Assembly (NCBI RefSeq): GCF_002575655.3
Contig: NC_053037.3
Span: forward strand, 144,781,207-144,845,206
Reading direction: 5' to 3'
Origin: Aegilops tauschii subsp. strangulata
Taxonomy: Eukaryota; Streptophyta; Magnoliopsida; Poales; Poaceae
DNA length: 64,000 bases
Every line of letters starts with the position of its first letter. Within the stretch, counting starts at the first letter, position 1. Positions 20,215 to 31,467 of this stretch are shown piece after piece. Below the pieces are notes generated by a model. It saw only the letters and a program-made list of their open reading frames with translations, was not told the DNA's origin and made no database searches. The position numbers and the translations under genes are program-made.

Positions 20215-21953
20215 TGAAGGAAATATGTCCTAGAGGCAATAATAAAGTTGTTATTTATATTTCCTTATATCATGATAAAAAATTATTATTCATGCTAGAA
20301 TTGCATTAACCGGAAACTTAGTACATGTGTGAATACATAGACAAACAAAGTGTCCCTAGTATGCCTCTACTAGACTAGCTCGTTAATCAAAGATGGTTAA
20401 GTTTCCGTACCATAGACATGTGTTGTCATTTGATGAACGAGATCACATCATTAGAGAATGATGTAATGGACAACACCCATCCGTTAGCTTAGCATAATGA
20501 TCGTTTAGTTTTATTGCTATTGCTTTCTTCATGACTTATACATGTTCCTCTGACTATGAGATTATGCAACTCCCGAATACCGTAGGAACACCTGGTGTGC
20601 TATCAAATGTCACAACGTGACTAGGTGATCATAAAGATGCTCTACAGGTGTCTTCGAAGGTGTTTGTGGGGTTGGCATAGATCAAGAATAGGAATTGTCA
20701 CTCTGTGTATCAGAGAGGTATCTCTGGGCCCTCTCGGTAATGCACATCACTATAAGCCTTGCAAGCAATGTGACTAATGAGTTATTAGCGGGATGATGCA
20801 TTACTGAACGAGTAAAGAGACTTGCCGGTAACGAGATTGAACTAGGTATGATGATACTGACGATCGAATCTCGGGCAAGTAACATACCGATGACAAAGGG
20901 AACAACGTATGTTGTTATGCGGTTTGACCAATAAAGATCTTCGTAGAATATGTAGGAGCCAATATGAGCATCCAGGTTTCACTATTGGTTACTGACCGGA
21001 GATGTGTCTCGGTCATGTCTACATAGTTCTCGAACCCGTAGGGTCCACACGCTTAACGTTCGATGATGATTTGTATTATGAGTTTATGTGATTTGATGAC
21101 CGAAGTTTGTTCGGAGTATAGGATGAGATCACGGACATGACGAGGAGCCTTGAAATGGTCGAGAGGTAAATATCGATATATTGGAAGGTTATATTCGGAC
21201 ACCGGAATGGTTCCGAGGTGTTTCGGGTATTTTCTGGAGTACCGGGAGGTTACCGGAACCCCCCGGGAGAGTAATGGGCCTTAATGGGCTTTAGGGGAAA
21301 GGAGAGAGGGGCCTCAAGGGGTGGCCGCACGCCCCCCCATGGGCTGGTCTGAATTGGACTAGGAGGGGGCGGCGCACCCCTCCTTCCTTCTCCCCTCTTC
21401 CCCCTTCCCTCCTTCTCCTAGTTGGAATAGGAAAGCGGGGATCCTACTTGGACCGAGAGTCCAAGTAGGACTCCCCCCCCTTGGCGCGCCCCCTCTAGGG
21501 CCGGCCTCCTCTTCCCCCCTCCTTTATATACGTGGGAAGGGGGCACCACAAAGGCACACCAAGCCTTCTCTTAGCTGTGTGCGGTGCCCCCCTCCATAGT
21601 TACACACCTCGGTCATATCGTCGTAGTGCTTAGGCGAAGCCCTGCGCCGGTAACTTATCATCACCGTCAACACGCCGTTGTGCTGACGGAACTCTCCCTC
21701 GGCCTCAACTGGATCAAGAGCTCGAGGGACGTCATCGAGCTGAACGTGTGCTGAACACGGAGGTGCCGTACGTTCGGTGCTTGGATCGGTTGGATCGCGA
21801 AGACGTTCGACTACATCAACCACATTACTAAACGCTTCCGCTTTCAGTCTACGAGGGTACGTGGACACACTCTCCCCGCTCGTTGCTATGCTTCTCCTAG
21901 ATAGATCTTGAGTGATTGTAGGAATTTTTTTTGAAATACTACGTTTCCCAACA
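20215..21953 (+). mobile_element. 3' LTR of Angela/BARE1-type Copia element B
   Basis: 1739 bp, from TGAAGGAAATATGTCC (canonical TGTTGG changed) to CGTTTCCCAACA. It is preceded by the Angela polypurine tract, so it is the 3' LTR; the 5' LTR lies left of the window. The likely TSD is TATTT (21954-21958), not verifiable. It inserted into a Sabrina-like LTR that resumes at 21954. Confidence 0.88.
21483..21530 (+). promoter_or_regulatory. Angela LTR promoter: GGCGCGCC and TATA
   Basis: GGCGCGCC at 21483-21490 lies 33 bases before TTTATATA at 21523-21530. It is the same octamer as in the Gypsy LTRs. Confidence 0.55.
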
Positions 21954-23030
21954 TATTTGTGTTGGATGACATTAATCATATAACAGTCATAGCCTAGAGC
22001 GATACATAATAGCTCCAATTCATCAATTCAACATAGGCATGTATTCCGTATTTAGTCATACGTTCTTATAATAAAAACTTGCATGCCATCTTTTGTCCTA
22101 CGCTCCAGTGGCAGTGGGTTCCATAAAGAAACTAAGGGATATTAAGGCCTCCTTTTAATAGAGAACTAGAACAAAGCATTAACACATGATGAACACATGA
22201 ACTCCTCGAATTATAGTCATCCCCGGAGAGTATCCCAACTATTGTCACTTTGGGGTCTACGGATCACAACAATAAAAAGTGCATAGAACTAGCAGATAGG
22301 ATCAAGAACTCAAATATATTCATCAAAACATAGAGGGTTCAGATATGAAATCATGGCCCTCGGGCCCTAGTGATAAGCATTACGCATAGCAAAGTCATAG
22401 CAACATCAATCTCAGAACATAATGGATACTAGGGATCAAGCCCTAACAAATTGACTCGATTACATGACAAATCTCATCCAACTCCATCACCGTCCAGCAA
22501 ATCTACTAAGGAATTACTCACTCCCAGTGGTGAGCATCACGGAATTGTTGATGGAGAAGGGTTGATGATGACGACGGCGATGAATTCCACCCTCCGGAGC
22601 CCCGAACGGACTCCAGATGAGCCCTCCCAATGAAGAACGGGAGGTGGCGGTGGCTCCGTATCGTAAAACATGATGATTCCTTCTCTCTTATTTTTCTCTC
22701 CGCAAGATGGTACTTATGGAGTTGGAGTTAGGGTTGTCGAAGGCCTGAGGGGCCCATGAGCTCATAGGGCGCGCCCTAAGGGGGTGGGCGCGCCCCCTGA
22801 GATCGTGGCTCCTGGGTGGGCCCCTCCAGTAGTTCTCTTCGCCAATATTTTTTATATATTCTCTGTAAATTTTCAGCCTAATTTGAGAAAAAAAATTATG
22901 CACAAAAACAACACCATGGTAGTTCTATCGAAAACAATGTCAGTCCGGGTTAATTTCATTCAAATCATGCAAATTAGAGTAAAAAACAAGAGCAAAAGTG
23001 TTTGGAAAAGTAGATACATTTGAGACGCAT
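21954..23030 (-). mobile_element. Sabrina-like LTR remnant (S0)
   Basis: It is collinear with the LTRs at 43913-46979 and 61301-62702 (AGGCATGTATTCCGT, CCTCCTTTTAATAGAG, the U3 module TGTTTGGAAAAGTAGATAC). Orientation is minus. The left part was separated by Angela B. The right end is degenerate (GAGACGCA instead of GAGACGTATCA), so its exact edge near 23030 is uncertain. Two GGCGCGCC octamers lie at 22768-22775 and 22787-22794. Confidence 0.75.
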
Positions 23031-23039
23031 AGGCGGTGG

Positions 23040-24179
23040 CTCCTAAGTGAACAAAAGTAACAACTTTGATATGCATCGGTAGGTTCGAATGAAAATGAAT
23101 AGATGGCTCCGAAGTGAGTACCTTAGTAGTGGCACACTCTCTGTTGGCGCTTCGGAAGTTCCCACTGGGATGGCTCAAAATTCCAGGCATGAAAACAAAA
23201 GGTTTACCAGGTTGCTTCAGTGGCTCGGAGTGGAATGTTGGAAGCTCCGATTGAATTAGGTTTTGTAACAACAAATATATATGGATGTTTTGATGGTTCC
23301 GACTGGAAGTGCTTCGACAACACCAAGTTGCATGGCATTAGGAAGATATAGTAGAAAACTTGAAGGAGTTTGAGGAGTTGTTAGAGTGTGATCTCTAAGA
23401 ACATGCAGCAAAAGGCTCATTGTCGTATCCTCATTCCCTTTTGATAGTATCGGGTATCGGCATGCCTATGGACTCGATATGACATTGGATCACTAAAACT
23501 GTAGAATCCTTTGGCTTGTCTAGCACTTGTCTTTAAGAAATTTTAGGGGTCACCTTCCATTCCAATGTCGTACCTAAAAGAACTTTTCCTGAAATATACT
23601 TTGAAGTATCATTAGTCTTTGAGATATGTTGACATGAATTGCCAAAATCTACCTTGGGTATTAGATGCACGTTCACAGATAAAGTCATGTCCAAATTTCC
23701 ATTGAATAGATCGATTATTACATGATAATCCCTCATAAAAGTAATATCAACTACTACATGCATGTAGAACATGTGTCAAAGCTTAATTATGTACAATAAG
23801 GAAAAAAGTGTGAATTTACGTATGTAGATAAATTATGTTTGATTAGAGGATACTTTTTTCAAAACAGGGCCATCGATCTTTGACATAGCCAATCACAAAA
23901 TTCATATTTAAAGGTGTCAAAATCACCTCTATATTGTATTAAATCACTCTTGGCATGCTATATTACCTTCTATCATATATAGGATTATATCCGAACATGC
24001 AATAATTTTCGTCGAAGAAACCCATCGACATAGTCAACTTGTCTACCAAAGTCTAACGCATAGGACCGGAGATCTTATCTGTATGTTCATATGCCCCACC
24101 TCCCTATTCTTCTAAATCAATGCTAAGGCCAATCGCATATCAAATATGAGTTTCGTAACTTACATTTAGGTATATATAT
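23040..24179. repeat. Host segment copy 1, first part
   Basis: AT-rich unclassified sequence without a convincing reading frame. It aligns along its length with 38080-39068 plus 40069-40095 and 42836-42960. Shared landmarks are GTAGTGGCACACTCTCTGTT, GGTTTACCAGGTTGCTTCAG and CTAACGCAT. It also resembles, more distantly, the long unit of the array at 33300-38050. Confidence 0.65.
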
Positions 24180-25827
24180 TGTTAGGACCGAGAGTATATC
24201 GACCGGAGGGGGTGAATGGGAGATTCAAAATTTCTTCTGAAAGTTTTGAACTGATCCCAAACACAGCAGCGGAAATAAGGTATGAAGGAAAATGGCTCAG
24301 TTAAACATGACATTGGGGAGGATATTCATCGATGTAGGAAGCAATTATAGCACGGTCTTGCAATGACACATGTTTGATCACAATGATAGTAATGCTACAA
24401 GCTATCACATGAAGTAACATGAGATAAAACATGACATGAACACCAAAGTAAAATACAATAAGTTAACACAGATGAACCGAGCAATATGACAGAAAAGATG
24501 AAGATAGGAGAAGTGAATAGAACAGAATGAGCACAATGATATCTTACAAGAGCAAGAGTGGAGCCGACAGATGTGCAACAGTAAATAACTGATCAAATAA
24601 CTATTGTCACAGCGCACATATGAAGACTACCGAAAGAAATGCAGCGAAGTAAATTGAACCAGTGGTGTTAGAAGGTGACAGAGAGATTTGGTAGACCGGT
24701 TCACCCTTCTACCAAAGAGCTACATCTGGTTGGAGGGGATGTGACTTAACACGGAAGTTAAACTCTCTTCACCCTATTCTCCTTCAACATAGAGCTGATC
24801 AGACTCTGGTTGATTTCACTCGTGGTAGATACTTGTCGGCGATCTCCAAACCTTCAGTCGACCTTCACGAACCATAACCACTCTTGGTTGCTAAAGATAT
24901 AGCTCGGTGAAGACAACGACTCTTCAACACTCGAGCTGAAACCTATCCTTCTAGAGAGTGCGCAGATCTCAAGAGTAATAGGTACAAGAACTCTAACTTA
25001 GAACTACTATGATGCTAAACCATTGTCTAAGTTTGGGCTCTTGATTTTTCTCTCGGTGGATCTTAAACTCAAATCACTCAGAGAGGGGGTGCTCAAATCA
25101 ATCTTCTGAGAAATCTTAAGCAGAGCAGCTACCGGACAAAGCCGGTGCGGGGTGGCTATTTATAGTTGTAGTCTTCCCTGATGGGAAATGACCAAATTGG
25201 ACATCGAAAGAATCCAATGGCAGAACGACACGAGTTGAATGGTCGGATGTTGAGCACAACGATAACATTGCTTGCGGAGCAAGAAATGCTAACTCCTCGG
25301 TCTGAGACAAATCTCTCGCAGTGAAGAAGATCACAGTCTGTTGCTGGCAAGTATTTGCTCGGAATACAAAGAGATTTCTCTCGCAACTTTCATAGGTTTT
25401 AGGCTAAGCATCACAGCGGATCTAAGCTTCGAGAACATATACCCCTCTTAATAGTACGGAGGTCCTATGACTCAAATGAACCAAAGAAGACATACCAAAA
25501 GAATACTGCGTCTTCAATTTGTCTTCGACTTCCGTTCGTTGTAGTCAATTTCTTCGGACGGCAATACCGAACCAAATGCTTTGCTTCAGCATTAAACTTT
25601 CGAGGGGTTAATTCCTTCACAACAATCTCCTCATATACATATCTTCAACAAATGTAGCTCATTCTTCTCTGCAACGCAGATATACTTCAGTGAAGTTCCT
25701 CGAACTTGTCACCGGAGACAGCATTCTCTTCAGTTTGTGTATGAACTTGTCACTAGCAAACAACTCAGTCCATATCTGATTCTATCAACAATCTCCAAAA
25801 CACAGGAAGGCAGATATTGCACCAACA
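24180..25827 (-). mobile_element. Solo LTR, family not named
   Basis: 1648 bp, TGTTAGGACC..CACCAACA in plus orientation, with the perfect TSD TATAT (24175-24179, 25828-25832). The sister copy at ~42960 gives the empty site. A TATA box CTATAAATAG on the minus strand (25156-25165) gives the orientation. The phrase GACCGGAGGGGGTGAATGG recalls some plant Copia LTRs, but I do not assign a family. No internal sequence is present. Confidence 0.85.
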
Positions 25828-26144
25828 TATATATATTTATGATTAATGTCAAATGATTAAGGGCCTGCTGATGTAATTGAGGTAAGTGTTAATCCCATAT
25901 GCTAGTTTGAAGTGTTAATGACACTCCTACAAACTTGAAAAGATAGACCAGGAATTAGAAGATCAAGGATGCGGCCTTAGACTTTTTTGTGATACTAGCT
26001 TGCAATGAGTCATGGGAAAACCATAATGTCATGAGCAGGCTTGACCGGATCTCATGTGCATATTGTGTTCAGTGCCACCAGCCTAGTTGGCCAGCACCAA
26101 TGAGTGAAAGAGAGTTTGTGGGGAAAATTCTCAAGTGGGGTGTT
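25828..26144. repeat. Host segment copy 1, second part
   Basis: It continues the host segment after the solo LTR and matches 42960-43400 (AAATGATTAAGGGCCTGCTG, GTTAATGACACTCCTACAAA). It lacks the MITE present in the other copy. It ends at the E1 target GTGTT. Confidence 0.7.
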
Positions 26145-27712
26145 TGATACGTCTCCAACGTATCTATAATTTTTGATTGTTCCATGCTATATTATATTCT
26201 GTTTTGGATGTTTAATGGGCTTTATTATAGACTTCTATATTATTTTTGGGACTAACCTATTAACCGGAGGCCCAGCCCAAATTGCAGTTTTTTGCCTATT
26301 TCAGTGTTTCGCAGAAAAAGAATATCAAACGGAGTCCAAACGGAATGAAACCTTTGGGAACGTGATTTTCGGAACAAACGTGATCCAGAGGACGTGGATT
26401 CTATGTAAAGCAATCAACGATGAGAGCACGAGGCAGGGGGCGCGCCTCCCCCCCCCCCCCCCAAGCGCGCCCTTCACCCTCGTGGGGCCCACGTTGCTCC
26501 ACCGACATACTTCTTCCTCCTATATATACCTACGTACCCCGAAACCATCAGAGGCATCAACGAAAACCTAATTCAACCGCTGCAACTTTATGTACCCATG
26601 AGATCCCATCTTGGGGCCTTTTCCGGCGTCCTGCCGGAGGGGGCATTGATCACGGAGGGCTTCTACATCAACACCATAGCCTCTCCGATGATGTGTGAGT
26701 AGTTTACCTCAGACCTTCGGGTCCATAGTTATTAGCTAGATGGCTTATTCTCTCTCTTTGGATCTCAATACAAAGTTCTCCTCGATTCTCTTGGAGACCT
26801 ATTCAATGCGGTGTGTTTGTCGGGACCGATGAACTGTGGGTTTATGATCAAGTTTATCTATGAACAATATTTGAATCTTCTCTGAATTCTTTTATGTATG
26901 ATTGGTTATCTTTGCGACTCTCTTCGAATTATCAGTTTGGTTTGGCCTACTAGATTGATCTTTCTTGCAATGGGAGAAGTGCTTAGCTTTGGGTTCAATC
27001 TTGCGGTGTCCTTTCCCAGTGACAGCAGGGGCAGCAAGGCATGTATTGTATTGTTGCCATCGAGGATAACAAGATGGGGTTTATATCATATTGCATGAGT
27101 TTATCCCTCTACATCATGTCATCTTGCTTAAAGCGTTACTCCGTTCTTATGAACTTAATACTCTAGATGCATGCTGGATAGCGGTCGATGTGTGGAGTAA
27201 TAGTAGTAGATGCAGGCAGGAATCGGTCTACTTGTCGCGGATGTGATGCCTATATACATAATCATACCTAGATATTCTCATAATTATGCTCAATTCTATC
27301 AATTGCTCGACGGTAATTTGTTCACCCACCGTAATACTTATGCTCTTGAGAGAAGCCACTAGTGAAACCTATGGCCCCCGGGTTTATTCCCTATCATATT
27401 AATCTTACAACACTTAGTTATTTTTATTGCTATTTATTTTACTTTGCATATTTATCATAAAAATACCAAAAATATTATCTTATCATATCTATCAGATCTC
27501 ATTCTCGTAAGTGACCGTGAAGGGACTGACAACCCCTTTATCGCGTTGGTTGCGAGGTTCTTATTTGTTTCTGTAGGTGCGCGGGACTTGAGCGTGGTCT
27601 CCTACTGGATTGATACCTTGGTTCTCAAAAACTGAGGGAAATACTTACGCTACTTTACTGCATCACCCTTTCCTCTTCAAGGAAAAACCAACGCAGTGCT
27701 CAAGAGGTAGCA
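26145..27712 (+). repeat. 5' LTR of E1
   Basis: 1568 bp, TGATACGTCTCC..GGTAGCA. It lacks about 14 bases (GTAATCTTCTTTTG, near 26808) present in the 3' LTR, and has a run of 15 C at 26448-26462. A GGCGCGCC box (26439-26446) and TATATATA (26521-26528) form the promoter. Confidence 0.9.
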
Positions 27713-27723
27713 AGAAGGATTTC

Positions 27724-27741
27724 TGGCGCCGTTGCCGGGGA
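27724..27741 (+). other. Primer-binding site of E1
   Basis: TGGCGCCGTTGCCGGGGA, 11 bases after the LTR end. Confidence 0.85.
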
Positions 27742-27904
27742 GTCTACGCAAAAGTCAAGACATACCGAGTACCCATCACAAACTCTTATCCCTCGCATTA
27801 CATTATTTGCCATTTGCCTCTCGTTTTCCTCTCCCCCACTTCACCCTTGCCGTTTTATTTGCCCTCTCTTCTCCGTTTGCCTCTTTTTCGCCCTCTTTGT
27901 CGTT

Positions 27905-28717
27905 ATGGCTAGTCCTCTATCTACTCCTCTGTCTCCCGAGAATGAAGTTCTTAATTTTAAACAAAGGGAGGGAGAAAATCTAAAAGATGCTTGGTACAGA
28001 AGTTGCAATGCACAAAATAAATCTACTAGGAAGCAATCTACTTCCGTTCTTCTTCGCAATTTTTATGTAGGCAGCACTCCTTGGAATTGATACATTCTTG
28101 ATACCATTACCGGAGGAAACTTCTTGGGTAGCCATACTTTTGATTCTTATAATGCTATGATAGATTTGTTTGGCCCACCACCTCTGTTGGTTAATGGAAC
28201 TATGTTAACTTTGGAGCATGTGATGCAAAGACTCGAAATTATTGAAAATAAAGTTGCTACCGTAGAGTTAATTGAAAATTTGGATAAAAAGATCCACAAC
28301 CAAATTACCCAATATGTATCTAAGGTAGGAGTCACTTTGAAAAATATTAAGGAAAAGGAACCCATAGTTAATGAAAGAATAAATCAGGATTCCACTAGAA
28401 TCGATAAATTTGAGGGTATCATTACCAACTTGGGAACCGCCTTTTCTTCCGTAAAGAATACTCCAAGTCCTCCTACTAAAATTGCCAAACTTATGTATGT
28501 TCCTAAAAATAAGGGTGAATCCTCTAGTAAGGAAACTGCGGATCTCAAATCAATAAGTGTTCATCCCAATCTTTTTGCTCTCCTTAAGGAACCTTTTTTC
28601 ACAAGAGATTTCTTTGATTTCGTGCCTAAAAGTTTGATTATTAATAAAAAGGAAGAAACCCCTAAGGGTGATAGGCGCCTTATTGAAGAATTGCCTACCA
28701 AAGATGGCAATACCTAG
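27905..28717 (+). pseudogene. Gag-like ORF of E1 with one stop
   Basis: A 270-codon frame from the ATG at 27905 to the TAG at 28715-28717, interrupted by a single TGA at 28088-28090 (codon 62). The first part (NFKQREGENLKDAWYR, LLRNFYVG, then GGNFLGSHTFDSYNAM) resembles the gag core of Athila-like elements (GE..DAW.R and the FY.G region). The middle (about residues 100-190) is rich in heptad-like Leu/Ile/Val and charged residues and may form a coiled coil. No zinc knuckle is seen. The C-terminus is acidic and basic mixed, ending DGNT. E2 has the same leader before its ATG and the same sequence after GGCAATACCTAG, but a different protein between. Confidence 0.65.
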
Positions 28718-29097
28718 ATCTATCCTTGCTTTTATGCCTAGCTAGGGGCGTTAAACGATAGCGCTTGTTGGGAGGCAACCCAATTTTATTTTAGTTTTTT
28801 TTTGCTTTTTGCTTCTGTTTAGGAATAAATATTTGATCTAGCCTCTGGTTAGATTTGTTTTTATGTTTTAATTATTGTTTGTGCGAAGTTAAACCTATAG
28901 GATCTTCTTGGATGATAGTTATTTGATCTTGCTGAAAATTCCAGAAACTTTCTGTTCACGACAACAATTGTTAAAAATCACATGAACGTGATAAAATACT
29001 GATTTCAATTGCAGTAGATCAATAAACAAATTTTCTAGGTCGTCCTATTTTGGTAGATTTTTTTAATTCCAGAAGTTTGCGTTAGTTACAGATTACT

Positions 29098-29127
29098 ACA
29101 GACTGTTCTGTTTTTGACAGATTCTGT
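29098..29127 (+). other. ACAGA/TCTGT inverted-repeat doublet in E1
   Basis: ACAGACTGTTCTGT at 29098-29111 and ACAGATTCTGT at 29117-29127; matched at 50985-51014 in E2 and at 2005-2034 and 3478-3507 in A. Confidence 0.5.
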
Positions 29128-29379
29128 TTTTCGTGTGTTGTTTGCTTATTTTGATGAATCTATGGCTAGTAAAAGAGTTTATAAATCATAGAAGTTGGAA
29201 TACATTAGGTTTAACACCAATATAAATAAATAATGAGTTCAATACAATACCTTGAAGTGGTGTTTTGTTTTCTTTCGCTAACGGAGCTCACGAGATTTTC
29301 TGTTAAGTTTTGTGTTGTGAAGTTTTCAAGTTTTGGGTAAAGACTTGATGGAGTATGGAACAAGGAGTGGCAAGAGCCT

Positions 29380-29463
29380 AAGCTTGGGGATGCCCATGGC
29401 ACCCCAAGATAATCCAAGGACACCAAAAATCCAAAGCTTGGGGTTGCCCCGGAAGGCATCCCC
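29380..29463 (+). other. Paired PPT-like hairpins in E1
   Basis: CTTGGGG 29383-29389 pairs with CCCCAAG 29402-29408. GGGGTTGCC 29440-29448 pairs with GGCATCCCC 29455-29463 with one mismatch. Confidence 0.6.
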
Positions 29464-29682
29464 TCTTTCGTCCTCATCCATCGGTAAATTTACTTGGAGC
29501 TATATTTTTATTCACCACATGATATGTGTTTTGCTTGGAGCGTCTTGTATGATGTGAGTCTTTATTTGTTAGTTTTCCACAATCATCCTTGCTGTACACA
29601 CCTTTTGAGAGAGACATACATGATTTGGAATTTGTTAGAATACTCTATGTGCTTCACTTATATCTTTTGAGCTATATAGTTT

Positions 29683-29779
29683 TGCTCTAGTGCTTCACTT
29701 ATATCTTTTAGAGCACGGTGGTGGATTTGTTTTATAGAAACTATTGTTCTCTCATGCTTCACTTATATTATTTTGAGAG
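29683..29779 (+). other. Two hairpins with conserved TTCAC loop in E1
   Basis: TGCTCTA (29683-29689) pairs with TAGAGCA (29709-29715), and CTCTCA (29749-29754) pairs with TGAGAG (29774-29779). Both enclose a 19-nt loop with TGCTTCACTTATAT. A third copy just upstream (29643-29671) keeps only CTC/GAG. Confidence 0.65.
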
Positions 29780-30052
29780 TCCTACAAAACAGCGTGGTAA
29801 TTTGCTTTAATTATGATAGGCATCTAAGATTAAAAAGAAGAAAATAAATCTTATGAGTGTGTTGAATACTATGATAAGTTTGATGCTTGAGAATTGTTTT
29901 GAGATATGAAGATGGTAATATTAGAGTCATGCTAGCTGAGTAGTTGTGAATTTGAGAAATGCTTGTGTTAAAGTTTGTGATTCCCGTAGCATGCACGTAT
30001 GGTGAACCGTTATGTGATGAAGTCGGAGCATGATTTATTTATTTATTGTCTT

Positions 30053-30124
30053 CCTTATGAGTGGCGGTCGGGGACGAGCGATGGTCTTTTCCTACCAATC
30101 TATCCCCCTAGGAGCATGCGCGTA
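30053..30124 (+). other. 72-base block identical in E1 and E2
   Basis: From CCTTATGAGTGGCGGTCGGG to AGGAGCATGCGCGTA this is the same in E2 at 51955-52026, while the surrounding sequence has substitutions and indels. It is richer in G+C than its surroundings. Confidence 0.6.
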
Positions 30125-31452
30125 ATACTTTGCTTTGATAACTTGTAGATTTTTGCAACAAGTATATGAGTTATTTATGACTAATGTTGAGTCCATGGAT
30201 TATACGCACTCTCATCCTTCCACAATTACTAGCCTCTCTAATACCGCGCACTTTTCGCCAGTATCATAAACCCACCATATACCTTCCTCAAAATAGCCAC
30301 CATACCTACCTATTATGGCATTTCCATAGCCATTCCGAGATATATTGCCATGCAACTTGCCACCGTTCCGTTTACTATGACACGATTCATCATTGTCATA
30401 TTGCTTTGCATGATCATGTCACTCTTGATTCATTGCATATCCCGGTACTCCGCCGGAGGCATCCACATAGAGTCATATTTTGTTCTAAGTATTGAGTTGT
30501 AATTCTTGAGTTGTAAAGAAAATAAAAGTGTGATGATCATCAATTACAGCATTGTCCCAAGTGAGGAAAGGATGATGGAGACTATGATTCCCCCATAAGT
30601 CGGGATGAACTCCGGACTAAAAAAAAGGGAAAGGCCATAAAAAAAGAGATAAGGCCAAAGAAAAAAATAAGAGAAAAAGAGAGAAGGGACAATGTTACTA
30701 TCCTTTTACCACACTTGTGCTTCAAAGTAGCACCATGATCTTCATGATAGAGAGTCTCTTATGATATCACTTTCATATACTAGTGGGAATTTTACATTAT
30801 AGAACTTGGCTTGTATATTCCAATGATGGGCTTCCTCAAAATGCCCTAGGTCTTCGTGAGCAAGCGATTTGGATGCACACCCACTTAGTTTCTTTTGTTG
30901 AGCTTTCATATACTTATAGCTCTAGTGCATCCGTTGCATGGCAATCCCTACTCACTCACATTGATATCTATTGCTGGGCATCTCCATAGCCCGTTGATAC
31001 GCCTAGTTGATGTGAGACTATCTTCTCCTTTTTGTCTTCTCCACAACCACCATTCTATTCCACATATAGTGCTATGTCCATGGCTCACGCTCATGTATTG
31101 CGTGAAGATTGAAAAGTTTGAGAACATCAAAAGTATGAAATAATTGCTTGGTTTGTCATCGGGGTTGTGCATGATTAAATACTTTGTGTGATGAAGATAG
31201 AGCATAGCCAGACTATATGATTTTGTAGGGATAACTTTCTTTGGCCATGTTTTTTTGAGAAGACATAATTGCTTAGTTAGTATGCTTGAAGTATTATTAT
31301 TTTTATGTCAATATTAAACTTTTGTCTTGAATCTTTCAGATCTGAACATTCATACCACAATTAAGAGAATTACATTGAAAATTATGCCAAGTAGCATTCC
31401 ACATCAAAAATTCTGTTTTTATCATTTACCTACTCGAGGACGAGCAGGAATT

Positions 31453-31467
31453 AAGCTTGGGGATGCT
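31453..31467 (+). other. Polypurine tract of E1
   Basis: AAGCTTGGGGATGCT before the LTR start, with CTCGAGGACGAG just upstream. Confidence 0.8.

Larger units (their letters stand above)
28718..31467 (+). other. 3' non-coding region of E1
   Basis: 2.75 kb without a gene. In order: a GTTGGGAGGCAACCCAA-type hairpin (near 28765), the ACAGA/TCTGT doublet (29098-29127), a PPT-like hairpin pair (29380-29463), TTCAC-loop hairpins (29644-29779), a 72-base block identical to E2 (30053-30124), A-rich sequence around 30620-30690, then the polypurine tract. It is collinear with E2 50607-53426 apart from small indels. Confidence 0.75.
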
